This document shows, piece after piece, positions 46,358 through 54,934 of a stretch of 64,000 bases of DNA; the first letter of the stretch is position 1, and the number at the start of each line of letters is the position of its first letter. Source of the stretch: Streptomyces sp. NK08204 (GTDB lineage: Bacteria > Actinomycetota > Actinomycetes > Streptomycetales > Streptomycetaceae); NCBI RefSeq assembly GCF_020400585.1, contig NZ_JAINVF010000002.1:541050-605049 (forward strand). The letters are read 5' to 3'. Below the pieces are notes generated by a model. It made no database searches. It was given only the letters and a program-made list of their open reading frames with translations, and was not told the DNA's origin. Both the position numbers and the translations under genes were made by a program.

Positions 46358-46825
46358 GTGACAACCTCTCCTAGGTCGTCGATGGAGACCCATCCTGACA
46401 TCGTCGCCATGCGCCAGCGTCACGAGCTGGCGGAGCGTGCGACCAGTACGCCGAGGGCCCAGGCCATTGAGACGTTCGCCCTGCTCACCGGCGTGTACCT
46501 GGCGGCCTCCCCGTGGGTCGCAGGGTTCAGCGGCCTGTCGACGTTGGCGGTCACCAACCTGATCGTCGGCGTCGCCTATGCCCTGCTGAGTGGCGGTTTC
46601 GGCCGGGCGTACGAACGTACGCACAGCATGGCGTGGGCGGCGTGCGCGCTGGGCCTGTGGACCATCATCGCGCCCTGGGTCGTCGCCGGGAATGTCAGCA
46701 CGACGAGGACCGTGGTGAACAACGTCATCGTCGGGGCGATCGCCCTGCTGCTGGGCGTGGCCGCCAGCTCCGTTGCCGGTGAGCGGCGGCCGCCGCGGCC
46801 GGGACGCCGTATGGCCGCTCCGTAG
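46358..46825 (+). CDS. SPW-repeat membrane protein
   Basis: 155 residues. About four hydrophobic helices with the SPW pattern: GVYLAASPWVAGFSGLSTLAVTNLIVGVAYALL near 45-77 and the paired second repeat LGLWTIIAPWVVAG near 96-110. SPW proteins are small membrane proteins of unknown function common in actinobacteria and often osmotic-stress linked. I chose GTG 46358 (VTTSPRSSMETHPDI), with GGAGGTGAGGGGA upstream, over ATG 46382. A SigB-like promoter lies 45 nt upstream. Confidence 0.85.
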   Translation: MTTSPRSSMETHPDIVAMRQRHELAERATSTPRAQAIETFALLTGVYLAASPWVAGFSGLSTLAVTNLIVGVAYALLSGGFGRAYERTHSMAWAACALGLWTIIAPWVVAGNVSTTRTVVNNVIVGAIALLLGVAASSVAGERRPPRPGRRMAAP

Positions 46826-46969
46826 AACCCCGCAGCAAGCCCACGACCCAGGCCGAGGGAGTGGCCCGGATGGACCGTTCGCGGGCCCCCGGTGCCGGAG
46901 GCGCTGCAGGAGTTCCGCCGCCGGGCAGACATGGCGTACGGACCACCCGGGCCTCGGCGTGTTCTGACC

Positions 46970-47554
46970 TCACCGGGCTGCCTGCGGACCGGCGTCGTAG
47001 ACCAGAAGGCCGTCGCCGCGAAGGCGTGCACCAGGTGTCGGCGTGTGCGCCGTGAGGCGTCCGTCGTGCATCAGATGCAGGACGAGGGCGCCGCGGGCCA
47101 GAACGGCGAAGTCGGCGATCAGGCGGCGGTGGCATCGCCACCACACCGCCTCACTGCACATCACCGTCGTCCGCTCCTCGGCCGCCTGCCGTATCAGGAC
47201 CTCCATGGCCGCGACGAATTCCGCGCTGCGGGTGTGAGCGGCGTAGCCGCGGAAGGACTCGTTGCGCCAGACGGTGTCGGGCGAGTCCGGCGACGGCTTG
47301 CGCCATCCGCCCAGCCTCCGCTCCCACCGGTAGGCGATGTGCTCCTCGGGCATCCACTGGGCCAGCCGCTGCCGTGACAGGTCCGGATCCCGGCGACTGC
47401 CCGGTGCGGTCCTGACGTCCACGACAGCGGCCACGCGGGCGTCTTGCAGAAGCTCCGCCAGCGTTGTCCGATCGGCCGTGCCGTGCCCGAAGGTGATCAG
47501 CTCGGGGCGCGGCTCGGCAACGCTGCCCACAGGGTCGGTCCGGACATGGCCCAT
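46970..47554 (-). CDS. DUF488-family protein
   Basis: 194 residues. DUF488 hallmarks: GHGTADRTTLAELLQDARVAAVVDVRTAPGSRRDPDLS near 20-60 and the C-terminal TTVMCSEAVWWRCHRRLIADF (Cys and His pair). The role is unknown; some relatives are linked to stress or nucleotide-modification clusters. ATG at 47554. It lies 48 nt downstream of the YbdK-like ligase, possibly the same transcript. Confidence 0.85.
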   Translation of the reverse strand: MGHVRTDPVGSVAEPRPELITFGHGTADRTTLAELLQDARVAAVVDVRTAPGSRRDPDLSRQRLAQWMPEEHIAYRWERRLGGWRKPSPDSPDTVWRNESFRGYAAHTRSAEFVAAMEVLIRQAAEERTTVMCSEAVWWRCHRRLIADFAVLARGALVLHLMHDGRLTAHTPTPGARLRGDGLLVYDAGPQAAR

Positions 47555-47602
47555 ACACCGAGTGCACCACACGTGGGTCCGGCTGCTGGTCCGGCGTCCG
47601 GG

Positions 47603-48697
47603 TCAGGGACTGCTCTCGCGGATGATCAGTTCGACGGCCGCTCGCGGGCCCCCCGTGGCGAAGGCGACGCGCTGTTGGTCCGCGCCCGTGCCCTGCTGCA
47701 GGAGCCGATGGACCAGGGCAGTGACCTGGCGGGTGTCGCCGGATGCTTCCAGTGCCGCGGCGATGTGCCGCAGCAGCCGGTACAGCATGTCGTCGGCGTG
47801 GCGTACGGCGCCGCCCGGGTCGATCAGGGTGTCACTCAGGCCGTGGCGCGCCGCATGCCACATGGCCGCCTGCAGGAACTCCGGTGCGCAGTCCTGCAAG
47901 GGCGCGTCCGTGGTCACCTCGGCCAGGGCCGTCTCCACCAGCGCCCGGACGACACCGGCCAGCATGACCGCCTCATCGGCGCGCAGTTGTACGTCGAGGC
48001 AGCGGACCTCGACGGTGGGGTACCGCTCCGACAGCCGGGCCTGCCAGTAGAGCTGACCGGTGTCCGAGATCAGGGCGCAGTCGAGCAGGTGCTGCACGCG
48101 CCGCTCGTAGTCCTTTATGTCCCGGAAGAGCGGAGGCAGGCCGGCGACGGGCCAGCGGCTGTAGATCACGGTGCGCCAGCTGGCGAAGCCGGTGTCGTGG
48201 CCGTCCCACAGCGGGGAGTTCGCCGACATCGCCGTCAGCGTGGGCAGCCACAGCCGCAGCCTGTTCAGCACCTGCACGCCCGCGTCCCGGCTGGGCACGC
48301 CCACGTGCACGTGCATGCCGTTCACCAGTTGCTCCGTCACCAGTTGGGGCGCCTGGACGCGCATGGCCCGGTAACGGGCGTGGTCGGTGACGGCCACGGC
48401 ATGCCGGGCATCTCGCAGCGGGGGTGTCGCGGCGGCCCCGATACGGCAGCCGTGCGACTCCGCCCCGGCCGCCATGGCATGTCGCAGCCGCAGCAGGTGG
48501 CCTCCGACCTCCTGGAGGCTGTCACACACGGGCGTGGCGACCTCGACCTGTGCCTGGAGCAGCTCGCACTGCACCTCCTGCCCGCCCGTGAGACGTGCCA
48601 CGTCAGCGGCCATGCGCACCTTTTCCCCGTAGGGCACCGGAATCCCCGTGACGGGGTCGAGCAGGAGGTACTCCTCTTCCACACCGATCGTCGCCAT
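47603..48697 (-). CDS. YbdK-family carboxylate-amine ligase (GCS2-like)
   Basis: 364 residues of the glutamate-cysteine ligase type 2 family. N-terminal [15 protein letters not shown] near 4-18 (the GxExE metal motif), [17 protein letters not shown] near 42-58, [11 protein letters not shown] near 127, and the [12 protein letters not shown] stretch. YbdK has weak gamma-glutamylcysteine synthetase activity; Streptomyces do not use glutathione as the main thiol, so the product here is unclear. ATG 48697 with GAAGGACGAGCG upstream. Confidence 0.9.
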   Translation of the reverse strand: MATIGVEEEYLLLDPVTGIPVPYGEKVRMAADVARLTGGQEVQCELLQAQVEVATPVCDSLQEVGGHLLRLRHAMAAGAESHGCRIGAAATPPLRDARHAVAVTDHARYRAMRVQAPQLVTEQLVNGMHVHVGVPSRDAGVQVLNRLRLWLPTLTAMSANSPLWDGHDTGFASWRTVIYSRWPVAGLPPLFRDIKDYERRVQHLLDCALISDTGQLYWQARLSERYPTVEVRCLDVQLRADEAVMLAGVVRALVETALAEVTTDAPLQDCAPEFLQAAMWHAARHGLSDTLIDPGGAVRHADDMLYRLLRHIAAALEASGDTRQVTALVHRLLQQGTGADQQRVAFATGGPRAAVELIIRESSP

Positions 48698-48893
48698 CGC
48701 TCGTCCTTCGCTCGGCTCGCTGCCGTGGTCCGGCTCGAATCGGAGCCCGGCCGACGTCAACGTGCGGCATGGCTACTTCAGCAGAGGTGCCGTACCTGCC
48801 GGCGACCCGAGTGCCACCACCGCTGCATTGCAAACCGCTGGCACCAGGTTCGGCCAGGCGGGACGGCCGGGCAACGCGGAGGGCTCTGTGGCC

Positions 48894-49013
48894 TGGGGCT
48901 GCGGGGCCGCGGGGGCTAGCGAGGCCGGGGGCTGCGGGGGCCAGCAAGGCCGGGGGCTGGGGAGGCTGCGAGGGCTCTGGGCCTGGAGGGGGCTGGGCGG
49001 CCGGGGGATCGGA
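48894..49013. repeat. G-rich repeats in intergenic gap
   Basis: Runs of four or five G separated by short loops (GGGGCTGCGGGGCCGCGGGGG; GGCCGGGGGCTGCGGGGGCC and GGCCGGGGGCTGGGG) on the + strand in the 325-bp gap 48698-49022, which has no gene. The unit AGGCCGGGGGCTG(C/G)GGG recurs. Capable of forming G-quadruplexes; downstream of the hemerythrin gene and upstream of the ligase on the opposite strand. Confidence 0.55.
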
Positions 49014-49022
49014 GCCGTCCCG

Positions 49023-49601
49023 TCAGCCGTCTTTGCCCATGGCCCTGCGTACCGTGTCCTTGGCGCGGTCCATGAGTGCGGCCACCGGGCCGAGTGCCAC
49101 GTTCGCCGCTCCCGACTCGACACCGGGATGCGGGCGGGTGGGGGCGATCGCCTCGGCCGCCTTGACGGCCTTGGCCATGGCGGCGAGGTTGGTGACATCG
49201 GTGCTGCGCCGGATGTGCGTGAACTCGTAGCGCTCCTCGGCCCGCGCGTGCGTCTGGACGTCCGTGCGCAGCTTCATCAGCTGGGCCATGAAGTCAGGGC
49301 CGTCGGTGTCGAGGTCGTCCAGGGCGGCCAGTGTCTCCTTGGCGGCTCGTTCCTCGGCGAGCCGGTCCTCGACGACCGACTTGCCGCCCGGCAGGGCGCG
49401 CCGTGCGAAGGGGTGGACGACTTCCTCCTCGGCGGTCTCGTGCACGGCCAGCAGCCGCACCAGCCGGCGGAACGCGGCGCGCCGCTCGTCACCGGTGGCC
49501 GCCTCGACCTCGTCGAAGAGATTGCGGATGTCGCCGTGCTGGCGCATCAGCAAGGCCACCACGTCCGTGTCCCCGGCCTGCGGGGTGTGCAGCTCGGACA
49601 T
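49023..49601 (-). CDS. Hemerythrin HHE domain protein
   Basis: 192 residues. A four-helix hemerythrin-like domain with di-iron ligands: MRQHGDIRNLFDEVE near 19-33, RLLAVHETAEEEVVHPFARR near 49-68, and HARAEERYEFTHIRR. Such proteins bind di-iron and sense or store oxygen or NO. ATG 49601. It lies only 10 nt after the stop of the ferritin-like gene on the same strand, so the two form an operon with a common iron/oxygen theme. Confidence 0.92.
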   Translation of the reverse strand: MSELHTPQAGDTDVVALLMRQHGDIRNLFDEVEAATGDERRAAFRRLVRLLAVHETAEEEVVHPFARRALPGGKSVVEDRLAEERAAKETLAALDDLDTDGPDFMAQLMKLRTDVQTHARAEERYEFTHIRRSTDVTNLAAMAKAVKAAEAIAPTRPHPGVESGAANVALGPVAALMDRAKDTVRRAMGKDG

Positions 49602-49611
49602 CTCGGCTCCC

Positions 49612-50811
49612 TCACTTCTCGCGCATGCCGGGGTCGGGGTGCTCGCCCTCTGACTGGACGCGGTACTCGCGGCCGAACATCTCGCCGTGCTCCGCGATGA
49701 CCCGCTCGCTCGGCGGCTGCTCACCGCCATGGATCCGCTCCTGCATCTTCTCGAACCGCTCGTGTGCCTCGCGCACGTAGCCGGCTCCGAGTGTGGTCAG
49801 GTCCATCTGGGTGGCCAGCAGCTCCCGGAGGTACTGCTTGTTCGGCTCGAAGGTGAGCACGTTCGGCAGCTCCGGTGCCAGGATCTCCCGCGGCTCCCGG
49901 CCGTCGTGGCGCCGCATGAGGTCACAGGCCGTGTGCAGGTGCTCCAGCTCCATGTTCAGGTGCAGCTCCCAGATCGCCTTGATCCTGGGGTCGCTCTCCT
50001 GCTCCATGAACGAGTGGTACAGGTAGCACTCGTTGTACTCGTGGTGGACCAACCGCTCCCACCACGTCTCGCCCGGGTCCACCAGGGACTCGTAGTGCGT
50101 GACGTGCTCCTCCTCGATCAACCCGATCTCCTGGTAGAGCTGTCGGGCGATCGGCTCCATGTAGGTGGGGCCGGTGTTCATGTAGAAGTTCATGGTCTGC
50201 TGCTCCGCGGACATGATCGTCAGCGCGTGCAGCTTCGACAGCGGGTTCGTGGCCGTCTTGTCGTACGGATCGCGGACGTTGTCGTACGGGTCGCGGTGGT
50301 GGGCCGTCGTGGGCCGCCCGGGCATGACCTCGGTGAGGTCGTCGACGATCGACTCCGCCTTGCGGTGCTCGATCATCTCGTACAGGTTGGCGTACCGGTA
50401 CAGGTGATCGAAGTCCTCCAGCACACCGAACTGGTACGCCTGCTTCAGGTACGGGTCCGGCTCCATCCGCGCGACCCACGCCGTCAGGTCCACCGCCACC
50501 TGCTCGTACGCGATCGTCGTCTCCAGCACCGACGACACGCCGGGCAGCAGCCAGTTGACGACCTTCTGCTGCTGCGCCTCGATGTACCGGGTGCGGGCGA
50601 GCTGCCGCTTCACCTCCGGGTCGACCGTGTTGCGGGCGAGCTGGTGGCTGAAGAGGATCGCCTCGACCTCGATGCCGTTCATCGTGACGATGCGGCACCG
50701 GGTGTAGGGGTCGCAGCGGTCGGGGTCGATCGGCTGCACGTTCAGCTCACGCCAGTTGCGCAGTTGGCGGTCCAGCGGGATGCCCCGCTGCTCCAGGGGA
50801 TCGAAGGTCAT
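49612..50811 (-). CDS. Ferritin-like helical protein
   Basis: 399 residues with repeated Glu/His patterns expected of ferritin-like di-iron proteins: TTIAYEQVAVDLTAWVARM, EDFDHLYRYANLYEMIEHRKAE, YQEIGLIEEEHVTHYESLVD, and WELHLNMELEHLHTACDLMR. I do not recognise a named family. It precedes the hemerythrin gene by 10 nt. It may store or oxidise iron or use a di-iron site on a substrate. ATG 50811. A SigB-like promoter (GGGTAC at 50852-50847, minus strand) is 36 nt upstream. Confidence 0.82.
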   Translation of the reverse strand: MTFDPLEQRGIPLDRQLRNWRELNVQPIDPDRCDPYTRCRIVTMNGIEVEAILFSHQLARNTVDPEVKRQLARTRYIEAQQQKVVNWLLPGVSSVLETTIAYEQVAVDLTAWVARMEPDPYLKQAYQFGVLEDFDHLYRYANLYEMIEHRKAESIVDDLTEVMPGRPTTAHHRDPYDNVRDPYDKTATNPLSKLHALTIMSAEQQTMNFYMNTGPTYMEPIARQLYQEIGLIEEEHVTHYESLVDPGETWWERLVHHEYNECYLYHSFMEQESDPRIKAIWELHLNMELEHLHTACDLMRRHDGREPREILAPELPNVLTFEPNKQYLRELLATQMDLTTLGAGYVREAHERFEKMQERIHGGEQPPSERVIAEHGEMFGREYRVQSEGEHPDPGMREK

Positions 50812-50846
50812 GGAAGGCGCTCCTTGTGGCAGTACGGACGGGTGCA

Positions 50847-50872
50847 GTACCCCCGACGGCCGCACAGCAGGC
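50847..50872 (-). promoter_or_regulatory. SigB-like promoter before ferritin-like gene
   Basis: Reading the minus strand, GCCT near 50872-50869 and GGGTAC at 50852-50847 with 16 nt between them fit GNNTN14-16GGGTAC. The 321-bp gap 50812-51132 otherwise shows no gene. Same type of promoter as before the SPW gene. Confidence 0.5.
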
Positions 50873-51132
50873 CGGTGCCAGGGCACGGCATTCACGTTTC
50901 TGCGGACCAGAGGTCCGGGCCACCCCACACACCCGGACGGCCGCACATGTCCTCCGTTCGGGCGGACCAAGGGCGCACGCGGTCCGCGTGCCTCACCCCG
51001 CACGTTTCCGCCGGCCGGGCAAGGGGACTCGCGGTGCGTGGTGGCGCTGGCCCCTCCCGCCCAAGGCGCGACAGGGCACGCCGGCACGGCGGCGCGGGCA
51101 CGGACACCCAGAACCCGACAGGGAGGCCGCTC

Positions 51133-51330
51133 ATGAGTGAGAACACTCCGTCGCAGGCCGAGGGGGAGCCGGAGCCGACGACCGGGACCGACGGCGAGCC
51201 GGAGCAGTCCGGTCGTCGTGATGTGCCCCGGACCACGCCTTCACAGGCGGAGGGCGACGACGAGGACGACGACGAGGACGGGGACGGGGACGGCGATGCG
51301 CAGGGGCATGCCGGCTGGTCCGGTCCGTGA
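51133..51330 (+). CDS. Small acidic protein
   Basis: 65 residues, very acidic (run of Asp/Glu at 42-55) with a duplicated NTPSQAEGEPEP/TTPSQAEGDDED motif. No known family. ATG at 51133 with GGGAGG upstream. Its end overlaps the start of the next gene by about 35 nt. Could be a stress-induced disordered protein like those in actinobacterial osmotic-stress regulons; this is inference. Confidence 0.6.
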   Translation: MSENTPSQAEGEPEPTTGTDGEPEQSGRRDVPRTTPSQAEGDDEDDDEDGDGDGDAQGHAGWSGP

Positions 51331-52039
51331 CCCGGCGGTGCCGCGGCAGGCCGGAGGGGTCGAGGCGGCGTTCCGTCTGCTGGCTCGCCTGCGGGGAGCT
51401 CCGGTGCTGCACCCGGACGGGCTGATGTGCGCGGCCGAGCTGGAGGTCCTGGACGGCGGAGAACGCTGGGGCGTGCCGTGGCTGGAGGGGCCGGGGCGGT
51501 ACGCCGCCACGGTACGGCTGTCCCGAGCGGCCGGCCTGCCCAGGCGGCTGCCCGACGGGCTCGGGCTGGCCGTGCGCGTGGACGAGGCCGACGGTCCCGG
51601 CCGCGCCCTCGACCTGCTGCTCACCAGCAGCGGCCGGGGGCGGCTGACCCGGCACCTGCCGCTGCCGCGCGCTGACGCGCTGGCCGGACCGTACTCCAGC
51701 CTCGTCTCCTACCGGGTGAGCGGCCGTCCGCGCGTACTGGCCGCCTTTCCCCGGCCTGCCCGGCAGGCTCCGGTCCACGGTGACCCGGCGAGTCTGGCCC
51801 GGGCCCTGGACGCCGGACCGCTCGTCTTCGACCTGTGCGCCGGGGCGCACGGCCGTTCCTGGCGCGCGTTCGCCGTGCTCACCGTCCGCACGGCCCTGCC
51901 GGTACGGCCGACGGAGAGTGCGGACTTCGACGTCTACGCGCACGACGCCAGGGGGTTCACGCCTGGGCCGGCGCTGGCCGCGCTCCGTCGCGCCGCCTAC
52001 CGGGGCTCCCGGGCGGGCCGCCGCTCGGGCCGCCTCTGA
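51296..52039 (+). CDS. Catalase-fold-like hypothetical protein
   Basis: About 247 residues. Similar proteins are often labelled 'phosphodiesterase' without evidence I know of. The pattern GRYAATVRLSRAAGLPRRLPDGLGLAVRVD...LDLLLTSS resembles the catalase-like heme-protein core (ATVRFS...DVRGxAVK), though the catalytic His and Tyr are not obvious. The start is uncertain (ATG 51296 or 51308). It overlaps the acidic-protein gene in another frame. Confidence 0.62.
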   Translation: MRRGMPAGPVRDPAVPRQAGGVEAAFRLLARLRGAPVLHPDGLMCAAELEVLDGGERWGVPWLEGPGRYAATVRLSRAAGLPRRLPDGLGLAVRVDEADGPGRALDLLLTSSGRGRLTRHLPLPRADALAGPYSSLVSYRVSGRPRVLAAFPRPARQAPVHGDPASLARALDAGPLVFDLCAGAHGRSWRAFAVLTVRTALPVRPTESADFDVYAHDARGFTPGPALAALRRAAYRGSRAGRRSGRL

Positions 52040-52131
52040 GGCGCCCGCACCGCCCGTGCACCCGTGGGACCCCGGGGAGGAAGCGGACCGGTGGCCGGGG
52101 CGCAGGGCGGCGTAGACCGGTCCCGGGCGGG

Positions 52132-52686
52132 TCAGCCGTCCCCGGCGGTCTTGCTCGTCAGCACGCCGTACCCCAGTTGCAGGGCATCGGCGCCGGCCAG
52201 TCCGGCGAGCGCGCCCATGGCCGTCCGCGTCGCCCGCGGCCACAGCAACTGCCCGGCGGTCAGGGCGGTCACCACCCAGACGCTCGTGCAGTACGGGCAG
52301 GTCACAAGCTCGCCCGGGATGTTCTTGCCGTCGCCCGGCTGAGCCTCCTCGTGCAACTCGGCGGGGCCCTGCGGGCCGACGTACCGTGTGAACGGCGCGC
52401 GCAGCGGACTGGTGACCGAGGCCTTGCTCAGGAGTCTGCTGAGCCGGAACGTGGCGACCGAGGTCAGGACCACGTCCCAGGGCTCGGGCCGTTCGGGCAG
52501 CGGGCACCCGCGCAGCCGTACCGCCGCCACCCAGGCCGCCGTGTACGCCCCGAATCCGGTCATGGCCGCGAGATAGCCGCCCAGCGGCCGATCGTGCCCT
52601 GCCGAGTACCGTCGTTGCGTGCGCCGCGCGAGGTCGCACAGACGTTGTGCCAGACGGCTGTCAGCCGCCGTGTCCGTGGGGCTCAT
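52132..52686 (-). CDS. DUF1360 membrane protein
   Basis: 184 residues with the DUF1360 pattern: EPWDVVLTSVATFRLSRLLSKASVTSPLRAPFTRYVG near 65-102, ELVTCPYCTSVWVVTALTAGQLLWPRATR near 120-148, with about three hydrophobic helices and a Cys pair (CPYC). Function unknown. ATG 52686. It overlaps the end of the Rieske gene by 26 nt on the same strand, so translation is coupled. Confidence 0.88.
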   Translation of the reverse strand: MSPTDTAADSRLAQRLCDLARRTQRRYSAGHDRPLGGYLAAMTGFGAYTAAWVAAVRLRGCPLPERPEPWDVVLTSVATFRLSRLLSKASVTSPLRAPFTRYVGPQGPAELHEEAQPGDGKNIPGELVTCPYCTSVWVVTALTAGQLLWPRATRTAMGALAGLAGADALQLGYGVLTSKTAGDG

Positions 52687-53611
52687 GCGTGGCCCCCTTC
52701 TCCATCTGACCGCTGCTCCCCGCGTGCTCCCGGTCGCGCAGACGCACCTCGACGTGGCCGCCGACGATCCGCGTGTCGAAGGCGGGCTGGGGAGAGGTGG
52801 CCGGACCGCGTACGTTCCAGCCGTCCGAAAGCCGGAAGACACTCCCGTGCCATGGGCATCGCACACATCCGTCGGCGATGGTGCCTTCGGACAGTGGCCC
52901 CGCCAGGTGGCTGCACCGGTCGGCCAGCGCATGCACGGCTCCGCCTGATTCGCGGACCACCAGGACCGGCACGTCGTCCACGGTGCGCCGCACCGCCTGT
53001 CCGGCCGGGAACTCGGCCACGGCCCCGATCCGGTGCCAGCCCTCCGAGACGACGTGCGGCACCTCTTCCGCGTGGTTGGCGCCCGACGCCTGCCGGTAGG
53101 CGAGATGACCGCCCAGCATGCCCCCGGTCGCAGCCGCCGTCAGCCCCAGGAACCCGAACCCACGGCCGGCCCCGGTCCGGCCCTTGGCGCGGCAGGTGAG
53201 CGATGCGGCGTACAGTCCGACGGCCGCCGTGTTGGCCAGTGCGTGCACCAGGCCGACACGCTGCTGCGTGCGGTGCAGTTCCGCCCAGTCGACGGCCCCG
53301 GCCAGCGCAGCGGGGCCGGCAGCGGTCAGCCCCACGCCGATCAGCAGTCCCGCTTCCCGCGAGCGGCCGGGGCACAGGTCGAGCACCGCGGCGGACAGCC
53401 AGCTGCCGATCGGCACCTGCACCATCAGCGGATGCACCGGATGCCCCAGCCACCTGCCGTGCAGCAGGTCCCGACCACCGCCCAGCGGCAGCGCGCGTAC
53501 ACCCCGGCCGACCAGATCGATCACCGCATCGGCGCCAGACCGGCTCTCCAGGCCGTCCAGCAGCCGCAGAACCCTGTTCTGTCCCGTCCGACGACGTCGC
53601 GTGGTTCCCAT
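52661..53611 (-). CDS. DUF2231 membrane / Rieske [2Fe-2S] fusion protein
   Basis: 316 residues. N-terminal DUF2231 region with membrane helices (HPLMVQVPIGSWLSAAVLDL near 56-75; AAGPAALAGAVDW), then a Rieske-type domain near 205-300 with the iron ligands RCSHLAGPLSEGTI (CxH) and VRCPWHGSVFRL (CxxH). Likely transfers electrons or senses redox at the membrane. ATG at 53611. Its 3' end overlaps DUF1360; both probably belong to the same stress operon. Confidence 0.9.
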   Translation of the reverse strand: MGTTRRRRTGQNRVLRLLDGLESRSGADAVIDLVGRGVRALPLGGGRDLLHGRWLGHPVHPLMVQVPIGSWLSAAVLDLCPGRSREAGLLIGVGLTAAGPAALAGAVDWAELHRTQQRVGLVHALANTAAVGLYAASLTCRAKGRTGAGRGFGFLGLTAAATGGMLGGHLAYRQASGANHAEEVPHVVSEGWHRIGAVAEFPAGQAVRRTVDDVPVLVVRESGGAVHALADRCSHLAGPLSEGTIADGCVRCPWHGSVFRLSDGWNVRGPATSPQPAFDTRIVGGHVEVRLRDREHAGSSGQMEKGATHEPHGHGG

Positions 53612-53763
53612 GGGTCGCAGGGTCCCCCTCTGCGCCGACCACAAACGGGCCGGCCCGGGTCGGCGCTCGCACGGCCGTCGCCGGCTTTCGGGGGCCCTCG
53701 TACGTCGACGTGTCGCCGCCGGTCAGTGACCAACCGGCGCCCGGGACTGGACTGCCTCGAGGG

Positions 53764-54061
53764 TCAGTGGGCGGTCATGCCATCTCCGAAAGCCCCTTTG
53801 ACCAGCACGGAGAAGCCACCGGCCAGGGCCAGGGTGAAGACGAGCCGACGCGCCCCCCGCTCCAGGACTCCGGGGGCGAGTGCCCTGCCGACGAGGGCGC
53901 CCGCCGAACCCCGCGGTCATGGCGCCCCTCGTTCCGGTCAGAGCCGGTATGCGCGCGCCTCCCCTCACAAGAGCCACGGCAAGCGTCACGAGAGTTCCGC
54001 CAGAACGACTGTGCCGCCCAGCAGTAGCCCGGCCGCTCCTGGGCCGGCCATGGCAGACCCC
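53764..54061 (-). pseudogene. Decayed membrane permease, TauE/SafE-like
   Basis: On the minus strand the segment before the stop at 53764 reads GALVGRALAPGVLERGARRL then VFTLALAGGFSVLVKGAFG, resembling the last transmembrane region of TauE/SafE-type permeases. Upstream the frame changes twice: TLVTLAVALVRGG and MAGPGAAGLLLGGTVVLAEL are in other frames and probably belonged to the same protein. No intact start exists. The remaining 700-bp gap 53612-54314 holds only this and the operator at 54256. Confidence 0.45.
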
Positions 54062-54255
54062 CACCGTCACCCGGATGATCGAGGCCATCCTCGACAGAAC
54101 GGCCCCGGACGCAATGGCCTGCCCAGCCACCTCCCCCGACTCGTCGGCACAGGACGGCACGGCGGCCAGCCTTGAATCCTCGAATCCTCGAATCCTTGAA
54201 CCGGCGTGAGGCACCAGGCCGGCGAACCGTCGTGAATCAGCCATTCCCCTGACTG

Positions 54256-54296
54256 CAAAGAAGTCTGTGCACAGAATCTATGCACAGACTTCTTTG
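54256..54296. promoter_or_regulatory. 16-bp perfect inverted repeat, regulator operator
   Basis: CAAAGAAGTCTGTGCA (54256-54271), 9-nt spacer CAGAATCTA, then TGCACAGACTTCTTTG (54281-54296). It is the only low-GC palindrome near and lies 19 nt before the ArsR-type gene start, covering the probable promoter. Strong candidate for autoregulation of the regulator-MFS operon. Confidence 0.8.
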
Positions 54297-54314
54297 TCAA
54301 CTACCTTGGCGGAC

Positions 54315-54929
54315 ATGGAACTTCCTGAGCAGCCGTCCCAGGTGCAACTGACCGCTCGTAACCTGCGGGGCCTCGCACATCCGCTGCGGGTACGGATGTT
54401 GACGATCCTGCGGACCGAGGGACCGGCCACGGCCACCACGCTCGCCCGGCGGCTGGACCAGAACACCGGCGCCACCAGCTATCACCTGCGCCAGCTCGCC
54501 GAGTACGGCTTCATCGTCGAGGTGCCGTCCCGGGGCGGCCGGCGCGAGCGCTGGTGGCAGGCGGCGCACGCCAACACGGTCGTACCGGACGACGAGGTGC
54601 TGGCAGGCGGCGACGGTCTCGGCATCGTCTACTTGCAGGCGCTCGGCCGGGTCTGGTCCGACGCGATGACGACCGCCATCGACGCGACCGCTTCGCTGCC
54701 GCCCGAGTGGCGCGACGCCCAGGACTTCGGCGACTACGTGCTCACGCTCACCCCCGCCGAGGCCAAAGAGCTGACGGCGGAGATCCACCGTCTGCTCCGC
54801 CGGCGCAACTCCTCGCCCGTACCGGCAGGTTCGCCCCTGCCCGAGGGCGCGGCGCGGGTCGCCTTCCAGTTCCAGTTGTTCCCCACCAGTGCGGACCGGC
54901 ACGTCTCCCACCCCACCGACTCGGAGTGA
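54315..54929 (+). CDS. ArsR-type winged-helix regulator
   Basis: 204 residues: the first ~85 form a winged helix of the ArsR class (LRGLAHPLRVRMLTILRTEGPATATTLARRLDQNTGATSYHLRQLAEYGFIVEV) with a basic wing (GGRRERWW). The rest is a longer domain than classical ArsR, without the Cys metal site, so the signal is probably not a metal. ATG 54315, directly behind the 16-bp inverted repeat. The MFS exporter follows after 5 nt. Confidence 0.9.
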   Translation: MELPEQPSQVQLTARNLRGLAHPLRVRMLTILRTEGPATATTLARRLDQNTGATSYHLRQLAEYGFIVEVPSRGGRRERWWQAAHANTVVPDDEVLAGGDGLGIVYLQALGRVWSDAMTTAIDATASLPPEWRDAQDFGDYVLTLTPAEAKELTAEIHRLLRRRNSSPVPAGSPLPEGAARVAFQFQLFPTSADRHVSHPTDSE

Positions 54930-54934
54930 GAAAG

